Assembly: GCA_903896545.1 (NCBI GenBank)
Contig: CAITYF010000151.1
Coordinates: 106,272-170,271 of the forward strand
DNA: 64,000 nt
From: an uncultured Myxococcales bacterium
GTDB taxonomy: Bacteria; Myxococcota_A; UBA9042
Direction of reading: 5' to 3'
The position numbers and the translations under genes were made by a program. The notes under the pieces were generated by a model, which saw only the letters and a program-made list of their open reading frames with translations, was not told the origin of the DNA and ran no database searches. Each line of letters opens with the position of its first letter. Position 1 is the first letter of the stretch. This document shows, piece after piece, positions 1 through 11,803 of this stretch.

Positions 1-3
1 ACT

Positions 4-33
4 CCTGTTCGTTCTGGATACCTGTTCGTTCTG
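4..33. repeat. Two tandem copies of a 13-bp unit
   Basis: CCTGTTCGTTCTG occurs at 4-16 and again at 21-33, a 17-bp period. The array may continue left of the window. The rest of 1-190 shows no coding sequence I can support. Confidence 0.6.
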
Positions 34-191
34 AATCTGTGTCGAATTATACATCTCTGCATTGACTCGGAGCCAAATATCTTGTGTCGCCGCGAGTCGA
101 CCCGCAGGGACGCGAGCCTGGCGACCCAGCTAGCAGCCTCAACATGCCCACCCGGTGTTCAGCATCTGATCTCCGGTCCTGGCAGGCATGT

Positions 192-419
192 TTAGTTCGC
201 AAGCACACGGGTCTTGAGCGCGAGCGCGTGAATTTCCACGCCGACGCGGTCGCCCAAAGCTTCATACACCAGCCGATGCTGTTGAATCATGCTCTGCCCG
301 GCGAACTGCGGCGCAGCGATCTCCACCTGAAAGTGGTCGCCACCGCCGGTGGTGTCCGTGACGCTCAACTGCGCGCCGGGAAAGGCCGCGCGCAGGGTGG
401 TTTCAATAAACGCTTGCAT
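192..419 (-). CDS. BolA family protein
   Basis: This encodes a 75-residue BolA/IbaG-type protein. The family is small and cytosolic and usually partners monothiol glutaredoxins in iron-sulfur cluster trafficking or acts in stress morphology. Visible hallmarks are the GGGDHF segment in the middle, a QHRLVYEAL helix and the C-terminal IHALALKT block that carries the invariant histidine. I chose the ATG at 419, which has a purine-rich GAGAG stretch upstream; a GTG at 431 would add four residues. No glutaredoxin gene is adjacent, so the partner must lie elsewhere. The family call is firm; the subfamily is not resolved. Confidence 0.85.
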   Translation of the reverse strand: MQAFIETTLRAAFPGAQLSVTDTTGGGDHFQVEIAAPQFAGQSMIQQHRLVYEALGDRVGVEIHALALKTRVLAN

Positions 420-606
420 GTTGGCTCTCACGCCGGTTGCGGCGACAGACTGGAAAGTAGTGCGTTTGCCGCCATGCGCAAGGGGGGACGGTCGAACTCA
501 GGCTCCATCCGCGGTTTTTTGTCCGCGCGCGATCGGCAAGTTGGATGCGCGCAAACATCGTGCTACCATCGTCACGCGGCTTCTGCGCCGGCACTTTGGA
601 GTTCTG

Positions 607-1077
607 ATGACCCGCCATCGCTTGTCGTTTTTCGCCCTGCTCCTCGCCGCCGCGGTGTTTCTGCCCGCGTACCGCCCGTTTGCCAACGTGCAGACCGTAT
701 GCCCCAACTGTGCGGAAAAGAGCGACAAGCTGATCCTGCCCGACGGCAAGACGCAGCTCGGCGATGTGGTCGCAAAGAATCAGGACGGCTACGTGGTGGC
801 ACGTTTTGGCGAGCTGCGCTTCATCCAGTTCCCGGAGATTTCCAAGGTCCAGTGGGCCGCGGGCAAAGAACCCGTGGGTCTGGAGAACGATGATCAGATC
901 CTGCTGAAGAACAAGGATCAGACCGTGCTCAATGGCACGCTGTTTGAGAACGAGCCCGGCAAGCGCATGTCGCTGCGCAACCGCAAGGGTCAGGTCTACG
1001 TGGTGCTGCCCAAGGAAGTGCTCGTGTACTACCAGCGCGGCGTGCGCAAAGCGCCCGTGCTGACCGTTCCGCAATAA
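607..1077 (+). CDS. Small exported protein of unknown function
   Basis: This is a 156-residue protein starting with a clear signal peptide: a basic MTRHR start, a hydrophobic stretch to about residue 20, then a polar mature part. The mature region opens with one CPNC motif and is otherwise a charged, probably beta-rich domain containing GELRFIQFPEI and a repeated LKNKDQ theme. I recognise no family. The ATG at 607 was preferred because it gives the signal peptide; the frame stays open upstream but without plausible protein sequence. The gene is convergent with maf, and the two stop codons directly abut at 1077/1078. Confidence 0.6.
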   Translation: MTRHRLSFFALLLAAAVFLPAYRPFANVQTVCPNCAEKSDKLILPDGKTQLGDVVAKNQDGYVVARFGELRFIQFPEISKVQWAAGKEPVGLENDDQILLKNKDQTVLNGTLFENEPGKRMSLRNRKGQVYVVLPKEVLVYYQRGVRKAPVLTVPQ

Positions 1078-1665
1078 TCAGCCTGCTGTTCGCAAAAGCC
1101 GTGCCACCGCGATGAGCGGTAGACCTTCGATCGCCGTCGGATCGTCCGTGATGATCGCGTCGAAGAGCCAGGGACCTGCACACTCGATCTTGTAGCTTCC
1201 TGCGCAGTCCAGCGGTTGATCGCGTACCACGTAGGCTTCTGCTTCTCCGCGTGTCAGCGGGCGCACGCGGACCTGCGCGACGGACGTCGCCTGCAACTGC
1301 GCACCGGGCACGTCGAGCACCACGTGCGTACGCAACTCGTGGGTCTTCCCGGCGAGAAGCAGCAGCTGCGCCACTGCGTTTTCGACCGTGTGCGGCTTGC
1401 CCAGGAGCGGCTCCCCGTCGAGCACGACGCCTTGATCGGCCGCGAGAATCCAAGCCGACTTGTCTGGATAGACCGCTCGGACCGCGTTGGCCTTCGCCAC
1501 GGCGTGAAACGCGATCAGCTGACGCGCATCCAGCCCAGCAACAGGAACTTCTTCGTAAGGCGGCGCAAACGCCGTAAACGCGACGCCCAAGCGATGGAGC
1601 TGCGCTTGGCGGTACTTGGACGTGGACGCCAGAACGAGCGGCGCAGGCAGAGGCCACCAGGTCAT
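1078..1665 (-). CDS. maf: Maf-like nucleotide pyrophosphatase
   Basis: This is a 195-residue Maf/Ham1-fold protein expected to hydrolyse non-canonical or excess nucleoside triphosphates to monophosphates. The N-terminal LASTSKYRQ block corresponds to the family's S-x-S-x-x-R substrate loop, ILAADQGV carries the metal-binding aspartate, and DCAGSYKIE near residue 155 is the conserved catalytic block before the C-terminal helix. The ATG has a GAAGGAG ribosome site. It lies 15 bp downstream of hutH on the same strand, so co-transcription is likely. Length is normal for the family. Whether it acts on pyrimidine or modified nucleotides cannot be told here. Confidence 0.88.
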   Translation of the reverse strand: MTWWPLPAPLVLASTSKYRQAQLHRLGVAFTAFAPPYEEVPVAGLDARQLIAFHAVAKANAVRAVYPDKSAWILAADQGVVLDGEPLLGKPHTVENAVAQLLLLAGKTHELRTHVVLDVPGAQLQATSVAQVRVRPLTRGEAEAYVVRDQPLDCAGSYKIECAGPWLFDAIITDDPTAIEGLPLIAVARLLRTAG

Positions 1666-1680
1666 CGCGGCTCCTTCTTG

Positions 1681-3246
<1,566 letters not shown>

Positions 3247-3285
3247 GAAATGCCTCGCACGGTGAATGGGTTGGGTACGCGGCGG

Positions 3286-6200
3286 CTAGCCGGGTGCGCC
3301 TGCGTCTTCCTCGTTCACCCCGTGGCATTTCTTGTACTTCTTGCCACTGCCGCACCAGCACGGGTCGTTCCGACCGATCTTGGGTCGATCCCGCCGATAC
3401 GTCTCCACCTTCTGCGGCTGCGGTGCCTGTTCGGGGAAGCCTTCGCCATCCGCCTCGTCGCCTTCCGCTGGGCCGCCTTGCGCCAGCTGCGCCGCTTGCA
3501 ACGCCCGCGCCTGCGCCGCCCGCTGCTGGGCGATGAACCGCGCCTGCTCTTCCGGCGTCGGTCCCTTTTCCACGTGCGTCGCCTCTTCGTGCAGGCTCTC
3601 GACGTCGTGCTGCTCTTTCATCGCCTTGGCCGCGCGCACGCGCTTGGCTTCCGCTTCCGCCGCCATGCGGTCGATTTCACGCCGCCCTTGGACTTCCACG
3701 TGGAACAGCGCCCGCGTCAGATCCGCCTCGATCCGCTCGATCATCTGCCGGAACAGCTCGTAGCCTTCCTTCTTGTAGATCAGCTTCGGGTCTTTCTGCG
3801 CGTACGCTTCCAGGTAGACGCCTTCCTTCAGCGTCTCCATGATCTTCAGGTGTTCGCGCCAGTGCGTGTCGATCTGCTCCAGATAGAGCTGCCGCTCCAC
3901 GACGATCCACTCTTTCTCCGCGTTCTTTGCCAGTGCTTCTTCGTCGACGACTTCCTGATCTTCGTCCTCGTCGTCGCCGCGCTCCGGCGTCATGCTGTCG
4001 CCGATGCGCTCGATCTGCGCCGCGCGGCGTTCGATGAACTCGTCCTTCAACGTCGCCGTCAACGAGCGCACCAAAGCGTCATAGTTGCGCGGCACGTCAC
4101 CGACATCCAACTCGATATTGGTCAAAAGCCCAACCGCGTCTTCCAGCGGTTCCAGATTCCAGTCCAGCGGGTTCTGACCTTGCGGGCAGAATTTGTCCAC
4201 GAGCGTCAGCACCACGTTGGCGATCCCGTCCGTCACCAGCTCCTGCGTGTTCTCCACGGCAAGCGTGCGGCGACGCAGCGCGTAGATCGCCTTGCGCTGC
4301 AGGTTCATCACATCGTCGTATTCCAGCACGCTCTTGCGGGCGTCAAAGTGCTGGCCTTCGACGCGTTTCTGCGCGCCTTCAATCGCCTTGGACACCATGC
4401 GATCAACGATCGGCTCGTCTTCCGGGATCTTCAGCCATTCCATAATTTTGCGTACGCGATCGCCGCCAAAGACGCGCATCAAGTCGTCGTCGAGCGACAA
4501 GAAGAACTTGGACTCGCCAGGATCGCCCTGACGACCGGCGCGACCACGCAGCTGATTGTCGATGCGGCGACTCTCGTGCCGCTCGGTGCCCATGATGTAG
4601 AGACCACCGGCGGACAACACGCGCTGCTTCTCTTCGACGCACTCGCCGCGGAATTTCGCGAGCGCCGCTTGGTACTCTTCATTGGACTCGTCAAAATGTT
4701 CGTGCACCTTGCCGGGGCCAAAAACTTCCTGCCGCGAGAGCAGTTCAGCGTTGCCGCCCAACAAAATGTCCGTGCCACGACCCGCCATGTTGGTCGAGAT
4801 CGTCACCGCCCCAAAGCGGCCCGCCTGCGCGACGATTTCCGCCTCACGCGCGTGCTGCTTGGCGTTCAGGACGTTGTGCGGAATTTCCTGCTCGCTGAGC
4901 AGGTGACTCAGGAACTCGCTCTTTTCCACCGAGATCGTGCCGACCAACACCGGCTGACCTTTTTCATGCGCCGAGGCGATGTCCGTGATCACCGCTTTGA
5001 ACTTGGCGCGCTCCGTCTTGTAGATCACGTCGTCGTGATCCTTGCGCTGCCGCGGCTTGTTCGTCGGGATGACGAGCACGTCCAGGTTGTAGATCTTGCC
5101 GAATTCTTCCGCTTCCGTTTCCGCCGTGCCGGTCATGCCGCAGAGCTTCTCGTACATACGGAAATAGTTCTGGAACGTCACCGTCGCGAGCGTTTGCGTT
5201 TCCTGCTGGATCTGCACGCCTTCTTTGGCTTCGATCGACTGGTGAATGCCGTCTGACCAGCGACGACCGGGCATCTTGCGACCCGTGTGCTCGTCGATGA
5301 TGATGACTTTACCTTCTTCAATCAGGTAGTTCACGCCATTGCGATACAGCGTGTGCGCCTTCAGCGCGGCCTGAATAAAGTGCAGCCACGGCAAATTTTG
5401 CGCGTCGTAGAGGTTACCGACTTTCAGCCGCGCTTCCACGCGATCCACGCCAGATTCCGTGAGCGTGACCGAGTGGGCTTTCTCGTCGATCGCGTAGTCC
5501 AGATCGCGCTTCAACAGCTGCACGATCACATTCGCCTTCATGTACGGCTCCGGACTGTCGTCCGTGTTGCCCGAAATGATGAGCGGCGTACGCGCTTCGT
5601 CGATCAGAATCGAGTCCACTTCGTCCACGATCGCGTACGGCAGCAGCTTTTCATTGGCTTTGCCAGTCGCGTTCGGCAGATAGCGGTGCACGTACTGATC
5701 CAGCGAAAACTTCATGTTGTCGCGCAGATAGTCGAAACCGAGCTCGTTATTCTGACCGTACGTAATATCCGCGCGGTACGCCTGCTGGCGCTGCCAACCA
5801 TTGGGCGTCGAGGTCGTCACAACGCCGGTCGTCAGACCGAGGTAGTTGTAAACCTGGCTCATCCACTCGCAGTCGCGCTGTGCGAGGTAATCGTTCACCG
5901 TCACGACGTGTGTGCCGCGTCCCGCGAGCGCGTTCAAGTACGCCGGCAGCGTCGCCACCAGCGTCTTGCCTTCACCGGTGCGCATCTCGGCGATCATGCC
6001 TTTGTGCAGCGCGATACCGCCGATCATCTGCACGTCGTAGTGCCGCTGACCGAGACGACGCCGAGCCGCTTCACGCGTCACCGCAAAGGCGTCCGGCAAG
6101 ATGTCATCAAGCGTCGCGCCGTTGGCCAATTTGGCCTTGAATTCGGCGGTCTTGCCGCGCAAACCGTCGTCGTCGAGCGCTTGAATCGCACTTTCCAGCG

Positions 6201-6288
6201 CGTTGATCTGCTCCACGATGGGGCGGATCTTCTTCAACTCACGGTCATTTTTGGTGCCAAAGGCCTTGGCGATCCACTTCTGCCACAT
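3286..6288 (-). CDS. secA: Preprotein translocase ATPase SecA
   Basis: This is the 1,000-residue motor ATPase that drives Sec-dependent export through SecYEG. Walker A is MRTGEGKT at about 102-109, the DEAD-box segment appears as [15 protein letters not shown], and a conserved helicase block reads [10 protein letters not shown]. The C-terminus holds an intact SEC-C zinc motif (C977, C979, C988, H989), which binds SecB and phospholipid in the family. I started at the ATG at 6288, giving the canonical MWQKW N-terminus. The frame remains open another 63 codons upstream, but those read through a DNA repeat and look spurious. The protein is slightly longer than E. coli SecA, mostly in the acidic linker before the zinc motif. 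Confidence 0.96.
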   Translation of the reverse strand: MWQKWIAKAFGTKNDRELKKIRPIVEQINALESAIQALDDDGLRGKTAEFKAKLANGATLDDILPDAFAVTREAARRRLGQRHYDVQMIGGIALHKGMIAEMRTGEGKTLVATLPAYLNALAGRGTHVVTVNDYLAQRDCEWMSQVYNYLGLTTGVVTTSTPNGWQRQQAYRADITYGQNNELGFDYLRDNMKFSLDQYVHRYLPNATGKANEKLLPYAIVDEVDSILIDEARTPLIISGNTDDSPEPYMKANVIVQLLKRDLDYAIDEKAHSVTLTESGVDRVEARLKVGNLYDAQNLPWLHFIQAALKAHTLYRNGVNYLIEEGKVIIIDEHTGRKMPGRRWSDGIHQSIEAKEGVQIQQETQTLATVTFQNYFRMYEKLCGMTGTAETEAEEFGKIYNLDVLVIPTNKPRQRKDHDDVIYKTERAKFKAVITDIASAHEKGQPVLVGTISVEKSEFLSHLLSEQEIPHNVLNAKQHAREAEIVAQAGRFGAVTISTNMAGRGTDILLGGNAELLSRQEVFGPGKVHEHFDESNEEYQAALAKFRGECVEEKQRVLSAGGLYIMGTERHESRRIDNQLRGRAGRQGDPGESKFFLSLDDDLMRVFGGDRVRKIMEWLKIPEDEPIVDRMVSKAIEGAQKRVEGQHFDARKSVLEYDDVMNLQRKAIYALRRRTLAVENTQELVTDGIANVVLTLVDKFCPQGQNPLDWNLEPLEDAVGLLTNIELDVGDVPRNYDALVRSLTATLKDEFIERRAAQIERIGDSMTPERGDDEDEDQEVVDEEALAKNAEKEWIVVERQLYLEQIDTHWREHLKIMETLKEGVYLEAYAQKDPKLIYKKEGYELFRQMIERIEADLTRALFHVEVQGRREIDRMAAEAEAKRVRAAKAMKEQHDVESLHEEATHVEKGPTPEEQARFIAQQRAAQARALQAAQLAQGGPAEGDEADGEGFPEQAPQPQKVETYRRDRPKIGRNDPCWCGSGKKYKKCHGVNEEDAGAPG

Positions 6289-6343
6289 CGTTCCGTCCGG
6301 GTTCGGTTGCTGGGCCCGAAGCTCCGGGCGGTCGCATAGGGTA

Positions 6344-6515
6344 GGGCGCAGCTTGCTTTGGCGCAAGGTGAAGTGCCGAAGATCGAGATTCTGCCGCGTT
6401 GCCCTAACAGCGAAGCTGTTGCCGCTCCAGGTATTCGCGGCCGGGCAACTTGCCGGGCGCAGCTTGCTTTGGCGCAAGGTGAAGCGCCGAAGTTTGAGAT
6501 TCTGCCGCGTTGCCC
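6344..6515. repeat. 61-bp direct repeat pair upstream of secA
   Basis: Two copies, 6344-6404 and 6455-6515, share 58 of 61 positions by my alignment and are spaced 111 bp apart. They contain GGCGCAAGGTGAAGYGCCGAAG and CTGCCGCGTTGCCC. A weaker partial match follows near 6553-6566. They fill the 349-bp gap between the divergent secA and the large lipoprotein gene, so they may hold control sequence for either. No gene is visible in the gap. Confidence 0.8.
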
Positions 6516-6566
6516 GGATGACGATTCAGGCGTGTGTTCGACGCTCGCACTTCTGGCGCGTTGTCC

Positions 6567-6596
6567 TTGCCGCAAACCCCGGCAAACCGGTATTCT
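6567..6596 (+). promoter_or_regulatory. Putative sigma70-type promoter of the lipoprotein gene
   Basis: TTGCCG (6567-6572) and TATTCT (6591-6596) are separated by 18 bp and lie 42 bp before the ATG at 6638. The spacing and sequence are plausible but not decisive. Confidence 0.35.
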
Positions 6597-6637
6597 ATGC
6601 TGGGTTGAACTCACCTCTGAGGACCCGGAGCGACACG

Positions 6638-9600
6638 ATGCGGCAGTCCCATTCGTCTTTTCTGCGTTTGCTGTGTAGTTTTGCACTGATCGCGTTCGTC
6701 CTGACGAGCGCGGGCTGTTCGCAGTTGTCAGCGCTTTTTGGCAAGAAGACGGCAGACACCATCGAAGAGGATCCGGCGACTGACGAAGATACGGGCGAGT
6801 TTACCGACGAGGACGTCGAGGTCGATGTCGAGGACGTCGTTGACGCGCCGGACGTGAAAAAAGACGTGCCGGATGCGAAGAAGACGGACGTGAAGGACAC
6901 CAAAGACTCGGAGCCCGACCTGCAGGATGAGCCGACGGATGAAGACGTGCAGATCGATGACGTCGATGACGCGACGGATCTGACGGACGTCGTGGAGGAC
7001 ATCGATGTGGGGATTGACGTGAAGGACGTCGACACTGGACCGGATATCGCACCGGACGTTGACGTGCAGATCGATACCGGCATCACGATTGTTGGCTGCA
7101 AAATCGACACCGACTGCGGCGCGGTGCCAGCCAGCACGTGCGCGTCCAAGTTCCTCTGCCTCATCGACCCGATCAACCAAACCGGCACTTGCGTTGCCAG
7201 TCTGCCCGCGACCAACGGGTCGGCGTGCGATGACGGCAACCCGTGCACGGTAGCGGACGTCTGCAATACCGGCAGCTGCGTGGGCTCGTTGAAGGACTGC
7301 GAAGACGGCAACGTGTGCACCGACGACAAGTGCGTTGCCACCACCGGCACGTGCAAGCACGACATTGGCAAAGCGGGCAACCCGTGCTCGGACGGCGACG
7401 AGTGCACCGTCGGCGACGCGTGCGCGGCCGGCAAGTGCTCGCCCGGAAACAAGAACATCTGCGACTGCAAGCTCGACGCGGATTGCGCCGTGCAGGACAG
7501 CCCGAACCTCTGTGACGGCAAGCACATCTGCAAAGGCAACATCTGCATTTTGGACGCGAGCACGGTGACGCCGCCCTGCCCCGATTTGGGGCTGCCCTGC
7601 CAGGAAAACAAGTGTGACCCCACGACCGGCCAGTGCGCCGCAGTCAACCGCGGCAATGCCGCGCCGTGCACCGACAACAACGTCTGCACGTTCCCGGACC
7701 TGTGCCAGGACGGCGCGTGCAACTCGACGCCCTTGATCTGCGACGACGGCAACTTATGCACGGACGACACCTGTGTGCCCGGCAAGCTCGTCGCCAACGG
7801 CGCGGGCTGTCAGTACACGCCGAATTTCGCGCCATGCGATGACGGCGACTTGTGCACCGGCAATGGCAAATGCTCGTCGGGCAAATGTGCCAAGGGCGCG
7901 CTTGATCCCGCGCTGTGCGGCTGCGCGACGGACGACGACTGCGTCAGCTACAACAGCAAGTGCGGCGGCACATTCCACTGCAATACCGGCAACAACAAGT
8001 GCGAATTGGACCCGGCCACGGTCGTCAGCTGCACGAGCGCGGGCAACACGACCTGCCAGACGATGGGTTGCGATGAAGAGACGGGCGCCTGCGCCTACAA
8101 GTACACGACCGCCGGCGTGGTCTGCAACGACGGCAACGTGTGTACGGTGGGCGACCACTGCGACGGCGCAGGCAAGTGCGTGAAGACGTCGACGTTCAAT
8201 TGCTCGGACTCGGATCCGTGCACCAACGATTTCTGCCTGCTTGCAGTCGGTTGCATCCACCCCTACAACACCCTGCCCTGCGACGACGGCAACTTCTGCA
8301 CCAGCGGTAACCTGCCCGGCACCTTGGGCGACAAGTGCGCATTGGGCAAGTGCATCGGCAACGCCTACGACGCGGGCGGGCAATTGATCTGCCAGTGTTT
8401 GGCGGACAAGGACTGCGCGTACTTGGACACGAACAAGTGCTCTGCGCCGCACGCCTGTTCAGCGGCCAAGGCGTGTACGCTCGTCGGCTCCTCGCCACCT
8501 GACCCGTGCGCCAGCGTGAACAAGAGTCCGTGCCACACCTACGCGTGCGATCCAAAGACTGGCGCCTGTCTGTCGCCGAACAAGGCCGACGGCTCGGTCT
8601 GCACGGACGACAACTGGTGTACGCAAAACGACGGCTGCAAGAGCGGCGACTGCGTGGGCACCTTGAACCCGTGCAGCGACGGCAATGACTGCACAACCGA
8701 CGTGACGTGCGATCCCATGCTGGGTACTGCCGGATGCTCGCAGCACCCGTTGGTGGACGACGGCACGGAATGCGTCATCAACGACAAGTGCCAGTTGAAC
8801 CAGGCCTGCACGGCGGGCAAGTGCCAAGGCACGCTTCCCGACGGCTGGTGCGATGACAGCAACCCTTGCACGGTCGATTCCTGCGACCCCGCCGTCGGGT
8901 GCGTGCACACCAAGTCGACGGGCACACCGTGCTCTGACGGCAACCCGTGTACGGGCGAAGACGCGAAGGCCGCCGACGGCTCGGTCGACGTCGGTCAGGA
9001 CATCTGCGTATCGGGCAAGTGCACCGCGGGCAAGACCAAGACGTGCAAAGTCGCCAACGCCGGTCCTTGCTACACGAGCACGTGCGACCCGACCAAGGGC
9101 ACGACGGTCGACCCGCTGACGCAAAAGTACGCCTGCGTTCAAGTCACCAACACCAATCCGTGCCAAGGCGGCAACATGTGCATCACCGGCCAGACGTGCT
9201 TGAGCGGCGTCTGCCAGGGCGGCAAGGACGTCGACTGCAACGACGCCAACGACTGCACCAACGACTACTGCTGGAACATCAAGGACGGTCTGACCCCGCC
9301 GGGCACGTGCATCCACGAAGGCATTGGGCTACTCCCCTGCGACGACCAGAACAAGTGCACGACCAAGGACGTGTGCAGCAACGCGGGCGTGTGCGGCGGC
9401 AAAGCGATCAGCTCCGACGACGCGAACCCGTGCACGCTGGACTCGTGCGATCCGCTGACGGGCCCCACGCACAGCAACGATCCCAACGGAGACTGCGGTC
9501 CCTTGGCCAAGTGCAACAACGAGGCGATTCCGTCCTGCGTGTTTGCGAGCAAGCCGATCCTCATCAGCGAACTGTACATCGGCGCGCCAAACGATCCGAG

Positions 9601-11794
9601 CGATGACTGGATCGAGATCTACAACCCGACGGCCAACGACGTGCCGATTCCCGGCTACAAAGTGGAAGTGGCCGAAGCGAAGCCCGCGGTGGGTATCGGC
9701 TGGACGACGATTGCGGCAACGGACAGCAACGGCGCGATCAACGCGCACGGCTATTTGCTCTTTGCCCACGCGGCCAAGGTCACGGGCGGACACGCAGCGG
9801 ATGTGATCGCGAACACGTTGAATTTCCACGTGGCCGCGCAGTGGGACGACAAGGGCGTACCGCTTCTGGACCCGAACAGCGTGCCACTGACGATGACAGT
9901 CGGGCAGATCCGCGTGCGCGATGGCGTGACGGGGCTCGTGCAGGACCAGATTTGCTTTGCGCCGGGCGGTTGCACCGATGGCGGCAAGGACATCGCGCCG
10001 GTGACACTGGGTAAGTCGGCCACGTCGCTGGAGCGCAAGGCGAGCGAGACCAGTTCGGCGACTTCGATGGCGCTGCACCAGACGGAATGGCTTGCTGGCA
10101 ACCTGTACACCGACGGCGCGACGCAGAACGACAACTTTGTGGTGCGCCTGTCGCCTGACCCGCAGTCGCAGAAGTCGGGCGTGTACGAGCCCGCGTGCGG
10201 CGGCAATTGCGTCCCGCCGCCGGGCAACCCGTTGCCGACGATTTGCAACTACAACCCCGCGGCGGAAGCCTGCGTGCCGGACACGGCGTGCGCGGTTGGC
10301 TGTAGCGACGGTGAGACCTGCAACACGGACGTGCAGCAGTGCATCATCAACACGCCGGGTCTGCTCTTGTCTGAGGTGCTGCCCGGCGGACAAGTCACGG
10401 CGGGCTTGCAGTTCATCGAGATCTACAATGCAAGTGCCACGTCGATGAACATCTCAGGCTTTGCGATCCAGACGAAGACCGCCACGCAAACGCCAGAAGA
10501 TCCGCAATGGACGCTGCTGTACCAACTGCCCGCGGGCATCATTCTGCTGCCGCACCACTACTACACGGTCGCGACGGATGTGTACGCGGCGACGACGGGC
10601 GGCGTGGACGCGATTGTGCCGACGACGCTGGGTCTGGATCCCGCGGGTGGCGCGCTGCGTTTGTGGGATCCGCGTGTGGATCTGGTGCTGGATTCCGTTG
10701 GCTGGGGCACGGCTCTGGCTTTCACCAACGGCGCAAATGTCGCCTACAAGGCTGCACCGGCACCGACGCCTGGCAATTCTCTGGAGCGCCTGTCTGCGGA
10801 CAACGACAACGTCGACCTGCTGAAGCCGGGCGGTCTCCACTGCTTGGCTGGCAACGGCTGGGACACCGATCACGACGATCTGGACTGGGTCGAGCAGGAC
10901 GTGCCCAGCGCGCAGTCACTCGCGTCTGGTCAGTTTGAGCCGGCATGCGGCGGCATGTGCTCCCTCGGCTTGGTCTGCCCGTACACGGGGATCGACGGCG
11001 GCAAGTGCGCGGATCCGCAGTGCGGCGGCATCTGCAACGTGCAGAGCGCCACGTCCGGTGGCGGCTACTCGTGCAACACGGCGCTCGCGACGCCCGCATG
11101 CGATCTGAGCGGCCTCGTCATTGCGGAAGTGAGTCCGCAAGGCATCGATTCCACCACGACTGGCGGCGGCACGTTGAAGGGCATCGCCAACGAGTACATT
11201 GCCCTCTACAACCGCAGCAATCAGGACATCGTGCTGGACAACCTCTACATTTCATTCCGCTCTCAGGTCGGTGGCTCGATGCCTTGGGCGACCGACGCGG
11301 ACGCGACCAAGAAGCCGCTGACCGGCGTCATCCACGCGCACTCGTATTTCTTGGTCGTGCCGAGCATCTACGATTCCAAGTTGCCTGCGCCGGATTTCGT
11401 GTCGACGAAGACCTGGGGACTGGACCCGGCAACGGGTGCCGTGCGGCTGAATCGCTACGACCAGGTTGGCCAATCGCTCGTGCTCGACCGTCTGGCTTGG
11501 GGCGTCGATCAGGCGATGACCGTGTTTGGTGAACCCGCATCGACCAAGGTCGCCGCACCGGTTTGCCCCGATCTAACACAGCCGTGCGCGATTCGCCGCC
11601 TTCCCGCGGCGGGCGTGACGGCCGACGACGTGACGTCGCTGTTCTCCCCGTGGTACTACGCCGGCGCAGGTTGGGACACCAACAGCAACAAGGACAACTT
11701 CGTCTCTACAACCACGCGCACGCCGCACAACGTCTGCCTCCAGCCCGCGGGCACCTGCCCGGCCGGGTCGCCCGGCGTTCCCCAGAAGCCATAA
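6638..11794 (+). CDS. Giant Cys-repeat lipoprotein with three lamin-tail domains
   Basis: This 1,718-residue surface or outer-membrane lipoprotein candidate has a signal peptide ending in the lipobox S-A-G-C (Cys27). Residues about 30-155 are a very acidic linker rich in Asp, Val and Glu. About 165-960 contain some 16 repeats of the form CDDGNPCTxDxC, resembling the Dictyostelium CTDC repeat. Then come three lamin-tail-like domains opening near 971 (ILISELYIG), 1244 (LLLSEVLPGG) and 1492 (LVIAEVSPQG), each with an EIYN or ALYN strand. There is no C-terminal sorting signal. The ATG is preceded by GGAG at good spacing. Function is unknown; such proteins are usually assumed to act in adhesion or the cell envelope. 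Many disulfides are expected. Confidence 0.85.
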   Translation: MRQSHSSFLRLLCSFALIAFVLTSAGCSQLSALFGKKTADTIEEDPATDEDTGEFTDEDVEVDVEDVVDAPDVKKDVPDAKKTDVKDTKDSEPDLQDEPTDEDVQIDDVDDATDLTDVVEDIDVGIDVKDVDTGPDIAPDVDVQIDTGITIVGCKIDTDCGAVPASTCASKFLCLIDPINQTGTCVASLPATNGSACDDGNPCTVADVCNTGSCVGSLKDCEDGNVCTDDKCVATTGTCKHDIGKAGNPCSDGDECTVGDACAAGKCSPGNKNICDCKLDADCAVQDSPNLCDGKHICKGNICILDASTVTPPCPDLGLPCQENKCDPTTGQCAAVNRGNAAPCTDNNVCTFPDLCQDGACNSTPLICDDGNLCTDDTCVPGKLVANGAGCQYTPNFAPCDDGDLCTGNGKCSSGKCAKGALDPALCGCATDDDCVSYNSKCGGTFHCNTGNNKCELDPATVVSCTSAGNTTCQTMGCDEETGACAYKYTTAGVVCNDGNVCTVGDHCDGAGKCVKTSTFNCSDSDPCTNDFCLLAVGCIHPYNTLPCDDGNFCTSGNLPGTLGDKCALGKCIGNAYDAGGQLICQCLADKDCAYLDTNKCSAPHACSAAKACTLVGSSPPDPCASVNKSPCHTYACDPKTGACLSPNKADGSVCTDDNWCTQNDGCKSGDCVGTLNPCSDGNDCTTDVTCDPMLGTAGCSQHPLVDDGTECVINDKCQLNQACTAGKCQGTLPDGWCDDSNPCTVDSCDPAVGCVHTKSTGTPCSDGNPCTGEDAKAADGSVDVGQDICVSGKCTAGKTKTCKVANAGPCYTSTCDPTKGTTVDPLTQKYACVQVTNTNPCQGGNMCITGQTCLSGVCQGGKDVDCNDANDCTNDYCWNIKDGLTPPGTCIHEGIGLLPCDDQNKCTTKDVCSNAGVCGGKAISSDDANPCTLDSCDPLTGPTHSNDPNGDCGPLAKCNNEAIPSCVFASKPILISELYIGAPNDPSDDWIEIYNPTANDVPIPGYKVEVAEAKPAVGIGWTTIAATDSNGAINAHGYLLFAHAAKVTGGHAADVIANTLNFHVAAQWDDKGVPLLDPNSVPLTMTVGQIRVRDGVTGLVQDQICFAPGGCTDGGKDIAPVTLGKSATSLERKASETSSATSMALHQTEWLAGNLYTDGATQNDNFVVRLSPDPQSQKSGVYEPACGGNCVPPPGNPLPTICNYNPAAEACVPDTACAVGCSDGETCNTDVQQCIINTPGLLLSEVLPGGQVTAGLQFIEIYNASATSMNISGFAIQTKTATQTPEDPQWTLLYQLPAGIILLPHHYYTVATDVYAATTGGVDAIVPTTLGLDPAGGALRLWDPRVDLVLDSVGWGTALAFTNGANVAYKAAPAPTPGNSLERLSADNDNVDLLKPGGLHCLAGNGWDTDHDDLDWVEQDVPSAQSLASGQFEPACGGMCSLGLVCPYTGIDGGKCADPQCGGICNVQSATSGGGYSCNTALATPACDLSGLVIAEVSPQGIDSTTTGGGTLKGIANEYIALYNRSNQDIVLDNLYISFRSQVGGSMPWATDADATKKPLTGVIHAHSYFLVVPSIYDSKLPAPDFVSTKTWGLDPATGAVRLNRYDQVGQSLVLDRLAWGVDQAMTVFGEPASTKVAAPVCPDLTQPCAIRRLPAAGVTADDVTSLFSPWYYAGAGWDTNSNKDNFVSTTTRTPHNVCLQPAGTCPAGSPGVPQKP

Positions 11795-11803
11795 AGTCAC
11801 GCC

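Noticed and set aside
6289-6477. 63-codon N-terminal extension of SecA
   Set aside because: It reads through both halves of the direct repeat region and is unlike SecA; the canonical start MWQKW is at 6288.
6595-7797. Minus-strand Ser/Thr-rich open frame within the giant lipoprotein gene
   Set aside because: It is the complement of the repetitive Asp/Cys codons; no start signal or family sequence.
7200-9500. Regularly spaced repeats that might suggest a CRISPR array
   Set aside because: The repeats are in-frame codons of the CDDGNPCT protein motif with variable spacing; there are no identical DNA repeats with spacers.
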